Of a stretch of 64,000 nt of DNA, positions 1 to 10,189 are shown in pieces. The notes beneath the pieces were generated by a model, which did no database searches, was not told the DNA's origin, and saw nothing but the letters and a program-made list of their open reading frames with translations. The translations under genes were made by a program, and so were the position numbers. The stretch is from positions 66,178,037 through 66,242,036 of the forward strand of contig OX578138.1 of assembly GCA_951213105.1 (NCBI GenBank). Reading direction: 5' to 3'. The stretch comes from Amaurobius ferox (lineage: Eukaryota; Arthropoda; Arachnida; Araneae; Amaurobiidae). Position 1 is the first letter of the stretch; each line of letters opens with the position of its first letter.

Positions 1-226
1 ACGGTTCATGCTAGCGTTCTAAAGTTTATGTTAATCGTTTTCTAAGGAAAAATTACATCAGAAATGTCTATTTGCGTAACTTTATTAAAGGTTTTGGTTT
101 TTTGATGAATTTTCCAAAATTTCACTAGAAAATTTATGGGGTTCTGAACATTTGATTGTATTTTCGAATTTTCGACCCCGTCATAATATTTTCCTTATTC
201 ACTATATGTATATGAGGAAAGTAATA
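1..226 (+). repeat. Family-1 interspersed repeat, 3' part
   Basis: This is the right-hand end of a ~0.85-0.95-kb repeat seen several times in the window. It begins mid-element at the 'acggttcatgctagcgttct' segment and ends in the family's terminal hairpin region (ttccttattcac...tatgaggaaagtaata). The internal (AC)n segment present in the other copies is deleted here: the sequence jumps from 'gaacatttgattg' to 'tattttcgaattttcgacccc'. The element is cut by the window edge. Confidence 0.8.
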
Positions 227-1427
227 ATTATGCATTTTGAACCCAACTATCAGAAGCAACGCATCATTCCAACGATATTAAACACATGAAATTACTTTTT
301 ATCTCTTCCATGTTTTGTCTGATTCTATTATCTCGTATTAAGTATTTTGGGAGATCAATTTTTCTTCAAGCTCTTAACGTTCATAAATGCATCAGCCATT
401 TCTGGTTCATTTTGATCCATTATCTCAAAATACTGCACCACTACTCCCCTCCAATTTGTGGTCTACTATGTTTTACGCTACAGTACTCAGTAATTGCGCC
501 AACTAGTTGAAACCAGGGCCAAGAATTCATCCATCACGGTGACCGAACGTGAAAATTTTGATGTAAATAGAATGCGCTATTTTGCGCCAGGATCTCGTGT
601 ATGGCGATTTCAACTCGCGTAATGGCAAAACTATATGGAATAAATATAATTTTCGTTGTTATAAAAGTTAAATATATATAGAGTATGACCTTGTGGATGT
701 ATGTTGAAGTTCTCATGACCAAGCTGTGAATGATTAGACAGGAAGTCTTGGTGTTTTGCTTAATAATATACAGTGGAACACGAATGTGATGAAAGCGGGA
801 AGGAATGTAAAATTTATTTGCTATGTTCAATATTCGCGATAGTCAATGTGGAGTAAAAATATTATATACATTATAAATAATGTTACACTTGGAGTCTGTT
901 TTATTAAATCAATATAATGAAAAATAAATGCTTAAATGTGGTTTTTTTTTTAAAGTGGCAAATCTGTTACTTTCTTTTGAGTGGCCGAATTCTTAAAACA
1001 TATTTCTATTCAATTAAAGAAATAATTTCAGTCAAGCTTTGAGTAGCTCTCAGATGTCCGTAGACATGTCTGGTATCTTTGTATCAAATTTCATAACTGT
1101 GGGTCGTTAGGCATTTTCACTAAGATGCCAATACACACACACACATTATCTTTTATTATATTATATTATTATAGATTATATTGATAATCAAGTTACGTCT
1201 ACCCTGGCATCAAAATTATGTGCAAAGTATCACAAAGACCTTGTTAATCACTTTCTTGACAGGTGTTACTTATACAATTTTTAAAATTTGCTACGCTATC
1301 AGGGGGATCCGTATGATAAGGGAGCTCCGTTATAATAACATAAATAAATAATGATATTTTTGTTGAGCTTATATCAAGATATCGCACTTCTAACAGTGGC
1401 TGCTATAAAAGTGCTTTCTAAAGAAGT

Positions 1428-1472
1428 TACCGCTAAAAATTGACTGCTAAAAATTGACCGCTAAAAATTGAC
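1428..1472. repeat. 16-bp tandem repeat, 3 units
   Basis: Three head-to-tail units of the form ccgctaaaaattgact, differing by single bases, are visible directly. Confidence 0.85.
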
Positions 1473-1744
1473 CTATAGAAATTAAAGCATCCTTTAAATA
1501 TAGACGAAAGATGAAATAAAAAGTTAAAGTGTGAATAATTTTTTACAAATATTTTAGAATATGTTTTTAAAACATGCCTACATAACCATGTTAAAAATCC
1601 AACCTAAATGTTGTTAATTTATGTTCTAACTTCAAAATTGTAGAACATTTAAATAATTAAATTTGTTTGAAATGTTTAATTTAAAAGCGTGGTGGATTCG
1701 AGGATTATAAAATTAGTTCCGAGTTCGGATGCGATTTGCGGGTC

Positions 1745-1860
1745 AACCCTTAACTGGGCAACCCTTAAGAACTGGGCAACCCTTATGAAGTGTATAAGAA
1801 CTGTTAAGAAGTGTTAAGAACCCTTAAGAAGGAAGCAACTGGGCAACCCTTAAGGAGTGT
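1745..1860. repeat. Imperfect ~19-bp tandem repeat
   Basis: Units containing 'actgggcaaccctta' followed by 'agaa', with a related derivative 'agtgttaagaaccctt', recur five or so times. The array is short and interrupted. Confidence 0.7.
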
Positions 1861-2559
1861 ATACATATAATATATTCAGTGCATATCAGTAGATGCCCGA
1901 TATAGAGCGGTGGTCGTGTGGACATACCTCAGTACTGCGTTATACGCAGTTCAACAGCGGCATTAGTCTAAGCAATTTGCATTTTGAACTGAGCAAAATA
2001 GCTTTAGAAGCTTTCTAAACGGCTTTCGTCTTAAGTACCATTGTGAAATAACATATCCAAAATCGGGAGACGGGAATTTTCCCAACAATGGATTTCAAAA
2101 TGGCAGATTGTCTATTTCCTACGAAATTAAAAAAAAAAAAAAATCAAAATTACGGCTCTGTGAAGAAATATATGACGTTTTTCAAATAAATTACGTTATC
2201 AGCAGTGTACTATAGTACAATTTATTACACAATTATGGTGTCACATGACTTTTTACAGAATTTTAAAATTAAGAAAAAAATTATTTTAGCTTCTCTTTAT
2301 TGCAGAAGTGGTACCTGGAACTCTATTCTAAGCTTGTCGACGATAGTTCCAAGTCGATCGATTGAAAGCGCTCCTGTAGAGCAATAACCAAGTCATTATA
2401 AGCATAATAGAATTTGTATCTTCGCTATAGAAGCGTCCTCTATCGTTTGGCTCAGAACTACGAACGATAGAGCTTATAATAGGGCCCCTGACACAGACAT
2501 ACAGAAATTAATCCTCTGCATCACATTCATTGCCGGTACTTCTGATGTTATCACAACAA

Positions 2560-4995
2560 CTGATTTGACACGCTACAAGTGGCTGAACAGGGACTTTTGC
2601 AGGAACAGCTAATTTTTTTGAGTAAGTATTCTGGTGCTGGTTGCATGCGGCAGGCTGTAGGGTAGTAGGAATTATTATTTACCAACTCTTTTGCATTGAT
2701 CCTCTTTTGCATCTCTTCTGTCTATTTTGAAGCATATTTAAAAGTTGGCATAATTAAAAGTTAGATAGGTGGCAAACTGCAATAAATGTTTAGCAGCAGC
2801 TACCGTCCAATCAACATTTGATTACGTAGTGCGTTAGTGGATTCCACTGTTTTGCTGCCTTATAACAGAAGCATTTCATTTTTTCCAGTGGCTTGAATAT
2901 TCAAGTACTGGTAGTAATCAGGACAAAACATATTTGTACAATTGAACGGCGTTCAGCCACCGTCATCAGTTTGTCAAATGTTGCTGTTTTCCCTATCGAA
3001 CAAATTCTGGATGTGCTGCCACAGTCTGGAAAGTCATTCACAAACAGGAGAAACTTGCAAATGTCCTTAACAACAATGAATGAATGCTGAGAATATAATA
3101 CACAGGATTGGGGGAAGATATCTGTCTTGTATTAATATAATAGTGCAACATAAAACCACTGTTCTCGGTACGGTGCAGAAGGAGAATTAGCAAGTCGATG
3201 TCTTCCTGTTGCAGTTGCATTTTCTGATATAAAAAATCTACAGCATGAACAATGTCACACCACCATCTCCATCTGCATTTATGTACAATACATCCGTGCT
3301 TTTGCAACATCTCTCCTACGAGGAAAATCATTACTTGTTTGTTCTTTTCACTAGACAAGAAAAGGTTTCTTTTGGTCAAAACATGTCAAGCCCGGAGTAA
3401 GATTCAGAAAGGATCGCATTTCTGATTGTTTTCAGTGGGTCGTTACTTTGATCGTAGGAGAGTTGATGTAGTAATTAAAATAATGATATTTTTATATAAG
3501 TGTTCAGAGTGAAATCGGTATATAAATTTGCAATTTTCTGTGCACTGAATTTCTTCAGCTTCTTTCACGTGTAAAACGTCAGCGTAGTTAAGTGTTGCAT
3601 GGCGCTAATTGAGACTTATTGGCTTCCTTCAAAACACTTCGCGATTTGAACAATGCAGTAAGATACGCAAGCATTTCGTAACACATGACACCTTTAAGAT
3701 TCATGTCACCGCTACTAGCAACAGTCATCATCCTCTGAAACAAGAGTACAAGATCTACCTCTATTATGTCGACATCGACAAGGCTCACAAAGGCAGAAGA
3801 AGATTCTTAAGTTTGCATTCTGTGAGAAATCTTTTGGCAGAATATATGACGACTCGTTTCCCTATTATTTTGACGACAGCGTTCGCCGATGGGATGCAAT
3901 TCATGAATTTTAACTACAGGATCAGCAGCTCCTCTTGTAACAGTGTTGCAGATACCCGAATCAGAATTGAATGAGGATATGGATTTTAGCGGTTTACTAC
4001 TTCCTTGAGTACCTGGGTTGTCTGCTTTCCTCCTCAGTTCCCTATGTTGTTCACTATTTTCAAACGTAAGTATGGTGCAGTCCTATTTTACTAAGTTAAA
4101 GGCGGGACACAGTGACATAAAAAACGCCATGCTGTCCTCTGGATTTTTGTAAATCCATTTCATTGGGCCAATTCTCCTCTGCTTTTCAGGGAACGGTTTA
4201 GCACACATTCTATCACCAGGTCAATGCCGAGTTCGGCTTCTTCTTCTTACCAAAAACTTACCTACCAAGTTCGGTTTCACTTCTTCTTACCAAAAACACC
4301 AGAAACTTACATTCCTGGAACATTTTGTTTACGGCTGGATTTTTAGAAGGCCAGATTAACATTTTCTACAGACACAGGTGTATCGATTTTAAGTTACTGT
4401 AATATCTGGCTTTTGAAATTATGGGTAGGATCTCCAACATAGTTTGAAAGCGAAAATACAACAACGATATCCAGATACGTGCAATGTTGATTATTCGATG
4501 ATATTCAAACCGTAATTGATTTGTTTGCGAAGAGTTATCTTCTTCTCCAAAGCAGTAGCAAGCTGATATAATGCATTTGACAAAGCCATATCCTCAGCTA
4601 CTAGTTGGCGTTCATAACGTTGTCGAGTAGGTTAGAAACTTCCTTGACGAGATCAAGAAGGGTTCCATCTTCACTGCAAGGGAAGATGGAACATAGATGG
4701 AAGATGGAACAAAGTATCTACACTCAGCGACTAGTAGGGGAAAGGCATTAATAGCTGCAGCTACACTCATTTGAATTCGTATCGCTCTGGAAGCAGCTTT
4801 TCCAGCCATCAGTTGAACTGCCATGAGTTGAACTGCATTTGGTCCGTAATTTTGTAAAGTACTTCAGAGATCTCTGAATCATTCACCAGACCAATTGCGC
4901 CCAAAAGATTTATCAGAGTGAGACATGTTTCTGGCATTAAAACAATGTTCTGGAGGTCACTTGGTCGATGATTTGAGGAGCTTTCTAAAACCAAG
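2560..4995 (-). pseudogene. Degenerate repeat-associated protein with FEN/XPG-like signature
   Basis: Several minus-strand reading frames, separated by stops and frameshifts, line up in N-to-C order from high to low coordinate. At 4994-4612 there is a segment containing 'GAIGLVNDSEISEVLYKI', then at 3788-3588 one with 'DMNLKGVMCYEMLAYLTALF', then at 3379-3170 'SSEKNKQVMIFLVGEMLQKH' followed by 'QQEDIDLLILLLH', then near 3070-2970 'FVNDFPDCGSTSRICSIGK', and finally a Cys-rich stretch (SCSCKSPC) near 2600. I recognise this order from an unnamed protein family that recurs in repeat fractions of arthropod and cnidarian genomes, where the two blocks read roughly GED-D-LLVLL and GCDTTSR-YGIGK. These blocks resemble the acidic motifs of FEN1/XPG nucleases (TEDMD and GSDYCESIRGIG); that equation is my inference. 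In this copy the second block has lost the usual GCD order (DCG). Small internal duplications near 4690 and 4820 add to the decay. It is not functional. Confidence 0.45.
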
Positions 4996-5650
4996 GCTGA
5001 TCAAAGGTAATAATGCATGGGATTTTTTGATGATGGCGTGTTATATATAAAGCCATAGTTGATTACTCTAATAATAAAATGTGTAGCATAAGTTATTTCA
5101 GAAAAGAAAATTTCTTTTAAATATTTTGATTGTTAAAGGGAAAATAAGGCATTAAATATTTTTCTACAGAGATATAAATTCTATATGATTTCGATTAATA
5201 GGGTTGGTCTTACTCTTTTGCCGTCAAAAATTACGTATAAAGCAAGCATTTAATTGATGCATTTGAGCACGTGTAGTCTTTAGTTATTGATCTTAACGAT
5301 TTTTGCGGGCCATTTCGCAAAAGAATGCAGGTTCTTGTTTTCCAAATCGTTCCAAAATCTAATCAGCACCAGGGTAACCCACAATTTACTTATCTATCAA
5401 ATTTTATGAAATTTGTTCAATTTGTTTTTGAGTTAAAGTAGATGCATACATTGCACAGACACACACACACAGACGTTGCTCTAAGAATACTACTTCGTGC
5501 TCTAAGGTGCTCAAAACATGTAGATCCTTTGAAAACTAGTGTTGCGATTTTCGACACAATTCCAGAAATCTTTCCCTATAAATTATCATGTATTGTAGAG
5601 AAAGTAATAATGGAATATGGGATTTACCATTGGACAGGGATATAAAAATA

Positions 5651-6496
5651 AAAATCTGATGTGAGAAACACATGACTTTCCTTATATAATGCAATGAATT
5701 TACAACTTTTACAGTTTAAAAAAATGTTATTCTTATAGTAGATACTTATATTCTTTTCAAGATATTGAATTTTCTTCAATTAGTCGTCATTTTCATTGAT
5801 TTAGCGTCATTTTTATCAATTTGGCGAGATTTTTATTAATTTGGCAAATATTAGAAATGTCGCCAAGTTGGCGATATTCCGCCAAATTCGTCGCCAGAAT
5901 CTTGCCAAGCGTTATGGACGAAGAAATAAGTTATTCTTACAGCAGATAAATGACTATTGACGTTCAAATACAAAAGTATTACTCAATGTATATTTTTTCA
6001 TGAATGGAACGGGCTAGATCCACGAGAACGATGTCACCCAATTTATCGCATGGTATTACATATGAAAAGTGAACATGTTTCTCAATAGGACATTTATTTT
6101 ATTTTATATGATTTTTTATACTTTTTTTTTAAATGTGCAATATCTCGAAAACGGTTCATGTTAGCGTTGTATAATTTATGTTAATCGTTTTCTAATGAAA
6201 AATTACATAAGAAATGTCTATTTGCGTAACTTTATTAGCGGTTTTAATTTTTTGACGATTTTTTCAAAATTTCACTCGAAAATTTAGGGGTGTTCTAAGC
6301 ATTCGATTGCGTATAAAAACAATAGGCTTCCAGTGTTTGATTCGTACACACACACACACCCAGACATCACTTCAAAAATATTTGATTCGTAATCAGGGAT
6401 GCTTTAAACATGCTCTCCCGTCGAAAACTCGAATTCGAATTTTCGACCCCGTCACAATACTTTCCTTATACAGTATGTATATAAGGAAAGTAATAA
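5651..6496 (+). repeat. Family-1 interspersed repeat, near full length
   Basis: This copy runs from the conserved start 'aaaatctgatgtgagaaacac' to the terminal 'ataaggaaagtaata'. In order it carries the 'catgactttccttatataatg' block, a run of 'ttggcgagattttt / gccaagttggcg' short inverted motifs, 'gttatggacgaagaaataagttattc', 'acatatgaaaagtgaacatgtttctcaatagg', 'ggttcatgttagcg', an (AC)n run, and a 3' hairpin. Both ends contain ACTTTCCTTATATA in opposite orientation, so it could be a non-autonomous DNA transposon; the 3' hairpin also leaves a Helitron-type origin open. No protein is encoded. Confidence 0.85.
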
Positions 6497-6630
6497 AATG
6501 TATCGAAACTAAATCTTTCAAATATTTTATTTTTTAAAAATGTAAAAATAATTGTAAAACATGTAAAAAATGTAAAAAAAAGTATTTTAATGGGAAGGTG
6601 ATTCAAGACTAACACATTCATATTTTAAAA

Positions 6631-6977
6631 AAATCTGATGTGGGCAGCACATGACTTTCCTTATATAATGCAATGAATTTACTACTTTTACAGCAGAAAA
6701 ACATTGGTTATTCTTATAGTAGATACTTATATTCTTTCCAAGATACTGAATTTTCGTCAATGAGTCGTCATTTTCATTGATTTAGCGTAATTTTTATCCA
6801 TTTGGCGAGATTTTCGCTAATTTGGCAACATTTAAAAAAGCCGCCAAGTTGGCGACATTCCTCAAATTCGTCGCTAAAATCTCACCAAGCGTTATGGACG
6901 GAGAAATAAGTTATTCTTCTTATAGCAAATAAATAACTATTACATATGAAAAGTGAGCATGTTTCTCAACAGTTAAT
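6631..6977 (+). repeat. Family-1 repeat, 5' part, interrupted by the palindrome
   Basis: The copy starts at 'aaatctgatgtgggcagcac' and is contiguous with the family up to 'gaaaagtgagcatgtttctcaac', where the 12-kb palindrome begins. Its continuation is found at 18979 on the far side of the palindrome. An internal deletion compared with the 5651 copy removes part of the 'caaatacaaaagtattactc' section. Confidence 0.85.
6972..6977. other. Left 6-bp target-site duplication (GTTAAT)
   Basis: GTTAAT directly precedes the first base of the palindrome and recurs directly after its last base. Counting one copy only, the flanks read ctcaa-cagttaat-atattttttt, the same length as ctcaa-taggaaat-atattttttt in the family-1 copy near 33160. 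The paralogue therefore serves as an approximate empty site. Confidence 0.8.
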
Positions 6978-6997
6978 AGTAGATAAGAAAGGAGAGT

Positions 6998-7427
6998 TCA
7001 CCGACGAAGGCTCAGCGATGCTCAGCGCTCAGCAAAATGGCCGCCATCGTGAATTCCGTAATCCTGGACGGGGGTGTAAAAGGGGGGTAAATGAAAAAAG
7101 GTGGGGGTAAAAATTTTGGAGAAACTTTTTCTCGGGTGGCAACGATTTTGTAGTCTTGTACGAGGGGTTGAGGGGGAAATAAATTTTTGGAATGAGATTT
7201 TTTCTAAGTGGGGTAGAAACTTTTTTCAGGTTGGCAACACCGACGAAGGCTCAGCGATGCTCAGCGCCCCCTAGCGGCGAAAATTGGAACTACCCAAGAC
7301 TTGGGAGATATTTCTAATTTTAAATATTGGAGTAATATTTGGGATTTTTTCTAAGTACGGAAGAAACTTTTTTTGAGGTGGCAACACCGACGAAGGCTCA
7401 GCGATGCTCAGCGCCCCCTAGCGGCAG
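6998..7427 (+). repeat. Three subterminal CTCAGCG blocks (left arm)
   Basis: The phrase ccgacgaaggctcagcgatg followed by ctcagcg occurs at about 7001, 7239 and 7387. The second and third copies continue into cagcgccccctagcggc, the first into gctcagcaaaatggccgcc. Such repeated subterminal sites are typical places for a transposase, integrase or replication protein to bind, but no binding is shown here. Confidence 0.85.
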
Positions 7428-7593
7428 AAAGGAGAATTAAAACTGGGAATTTTTCTGATAGTTGGGATTTTTCTTTTTTTTTTTTTCTAAATGAATTAAT
7501 TAAGTACGAAATATTCGTATTTTTTTTTTCTTTTTTCTAAATGAATTAAAGGGCGTTAATGAGGATAATTAAATAAAGTAATTAAGGTCTATG

Positions 7594-8480
7594 TTATTGC
7601 ATGCTAGAAGCGTGCCAATATCCCTCCGCCAAGGACATGTTAAGGGTATACCAAGGGTGTACCAAAGGGATATGCTGAAGGCATGCTAAGGTCATGTCAA
7701 TACCCCTCCGCCTAAGAAAAGAGTGCTTGCCCTATTCGCGGTTACGAAGTGAACTGCGAGAATCTTGTAGGGTGAGATACTTGAAAATATCGTATGATGA
7801 GGGGTATGCCAAGAGGATCGAACATGAATTTTAAGAATGTGCCGCTTTTTGCGTTTTTTTCACAAAAAGTTTTCAAAACGTTAAAAAAACAACAAAAATG
7901 TGTGTTTTTTCAACAAGTTGAAGTTTTGGAGTTGTTGGATTTCTCTATGGGAATTAACATGGGTTTTCACACTTTTGCGAATTTTTTAGAAAAAAAATGT
8001 GGTTTTTTGCAAAAATGCGGCCAAATATGTGTTTTTTGCAAAACGCGGAATCGGCCGATTTTTTTCAAACTGTCGGATTTCTCTATGGGAATTAACATAG
8101 GTTTTCACACTTTTGCAATTTTTTGAAAGAAAATGTGCGTTTTCGCAAAAATGCGGCCAAAAAAGCGTGTTTTTAAAGTAGCAGAATCTCGGGAATCTCG
8201 GGAATTTCGGGAATCTCGGGAATTGGGTGTATAGGAGGGGTGTGTTTCCCCAACCATCTGAGTCTTGGAATTGAAATATTTTCAATAAATATTCCCAAAA
8301 ATAAATGTTTTAAATAATCGTGAAAGTTTGCTTATGTCTAAAATACTTGAGTGTTATGAATCTCACAAGTTAATTAAAGGGTGATAATTAAATTAGTGTT
8401 ATGAATCTTGCAAGTTAATTAAAGGATGATAATTAAATAAAATCTTAAATTTAAATAATAGCAGATACCAATGTCTGTAT
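7594..8480 (+). repeat. Arm block A (duplicated within the arm)
   Basis: This block shares with 9345-10165 the same succession: 'accaagggtgtaccaaagg', 'ttacgaagtgaactgcgaga', 'atgtgccgctttttgcg', two copies 135 bp apart of 'ggatttctctatgggaatta', a 9-bp tandem (aatctcggg, about 4 units at 8183-8222), 'tttccccaaccat', and 'cacaagttaattaaagg'. It looks non-coding. Its mirror is at about 17477-18363. Confidence 0.85.
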
Positions 8481-9344
8481 GCATATGTTTTTACAAGTGC
8501 ATACTACCATAGGAGTTTCTTTAAACCAACATGGTTTAATACGTGTACCATTTTACAAGTGTTCTACTAGCATAGGGGTACCTTTCAATCTTAACCTGTT
8601 TTAAAAATAAATATTTAAAAAACCCCACATACTAATTTCTTTATAGGAGTGTGCTATTTTATACGTGTGTGAGAGTATCTTTAAATCCCATCATGTTTTA
8701 AAAATAAATGTTTTAAAAACCGCACGACAGACCCGAAGGCTTAGTGTAGCAAAGTGTGTGGCTGGTTAGTGTAATGTGTGTAAGTGAATATATTTTAATT
8801 TCTAATTGTGGTCCCACCTCCACCCGCCAATTTAAACTGGATAAAAAACAACAAGTGTTTAATATCCAATGTAAATCGACGCCACAATTTAACTGTGATT
8901 CTCAAATGAATACCGCAGAGTGCATTAAATCACGATGACAGATCTACCCCTCCCCACCTCGCGTGAATGTGGATACTTACGTTAAAACATTGTATGGTCA
9001 GTGCGGGAAAGATGAGGATACTGCTAACAGAGTGTGGTTCTGTATCTGGACATAACTTTAGGCTATATATCGCGTTGAGCTTGGGTTTGGCCGACGGTTT
9101 AGAACGGCTCTCGCCGCTATTGTTAACATCTGTGGTGGGGGACAGTTTTTACGGACTGATAGAATGCTTGTGTTGTTAGATTAAAAAGACACTACTAAAT
9201 ATCATTGTATTCTCAGCTGGGAGAGGCTCTTTTAAAGAAGTTCTTATTAAATTTTAACATGTTTTAAAAAGAATCTTTCATTCATTAGTGTTATGAATCA
9301 CGCAAGTTAATTAAAGGATGTTAATTAAATTAATTGATTAAGTA
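8481..9344 (+). other. Arm segment between blocks A and A', no gene seen
   Basis: This segment (mirror 16613-17476) contains several 'ttttaaaaataaat...tttaaaaa' phrases, a small GC-richer island at 8940-9180 and no frame longer than 70 codons. I see no protein family in it. Confidence 0.5.
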
Positions 9345-10165
9345 TTGAATGCCTGTATACCAGGAGCATGTCAAAGACATGTCAAGGGGTATGTCAAAGC
9401 GTACCAAGGGTGTGCCAAAGGAGTATGCTGAAGGCATACCAAGACCATCGTTCCTACACTATCCCTCCGCTATATCGCGATTACGAAGTGAACTGCGAGA
9501 ATCTTGTAGGGTGTAGGGGTATGCCAATAGGATCGAACATAAATTTTAAGAATGTGCCGCTTTTAGCGTTTTTTTTCACAAAAAGTTTTAAAAACGTTAA
9601 AAAAACAACAAAAATGTGTGTTTTTTCAACAAGTTGAAGTTTTGGAGTTGTTGGATTTCTCTATGGGAATTAACATGGGTTTTCACACTTTTGCGAATTT
9701 TTTAGAAAAAAAATGTGGTTTTTCGCAAAAAAGCGGCCAAAAATGTGTTTTTTGAAAAACGCGGAATCGGCCGATTTTTTTCAAACTGTCGGATTTCTCT
9801 ATGGGAATTAACATAGGTTTTCACACTTTTGCAATTTTTTTAAAAAAAATGTGCGTTTTTGCAAAAATGCGGCCAAAGAAGCGTGTTTTTAGAGTAGCAG
9901 AATTTCGGGAATCTCGGGAATCTCGAGAATCTCGGGAATCTCGGGAATTGGGTGTGTGGGAGGGGGTATGTTTCCCCAACCATTTCGGTCTTAGAGTTTA
10001 AAAAATAAATATTTTCAATAATCGTGAAAGTGTGCTTATGTCCAAAATACTTGAGCGTCATGAATCTCACAAGTTAATTAGAGGATGATAATTAAATTAG
10101 GCGATTAAGTCTTGGAGTTTAAATAATAGCAGATACCAATGCCTGTATACGTATGCTATTTCTTT
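9345..10165 (+). repeat. Arm block A' (second copy of block A)
   Basis: Diverged direct duplicate of block A about 1.75 kb further in. The 9-bp tandem lies at about 9905-9950 and the paired 'ggatttctctatgggaatta' motifs are 137 bp apart. The mirror copy is at about 15792-16612. Confidence 0.85.
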
Positions 10166-10189
10166 AAACCAACATGTTTTAATACGTGC

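Larger units (their letters stand above)
227..2559. other. No gene recognised; small tandem repeats
   Basis: I find no convincing coding sequence in this AT-rich stretch; the open frames are short and unlike any family I know. It holds a short (AC)n run near 1134-1145, a three-copy 16-bp tandem repeat (ccgctaaaaattgact type) at about 1428-1472, and a ~19-bp imperfect repeat (actgggcaacccttaagaa type) at about 1745-1860. The text around 1050-1110 (tatcaaatttcataactgtgg) resembles a phrase that recurs elsewhere in the window and is probably an old repeat fragment. Confidence 0.5.

Noticed and set aside
7794..8126. A 110-aa frame in the left arm of the palindrome (and its mirror at 17831-18163)
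   Set aside because: It is made of duplicated, Phe/Lys-rich low-complexity segments, follows nucleotide repeats, and the copy in block A' is not maintained in frame. I do not believe it is a protein.
9801..10070. Frames translating the aatctcggg repeat as ESRESRESRE
   Set aside because: The repeating peptide is just the 9-bp tandem repeat read in frame; no start context and no conservation between blocks.
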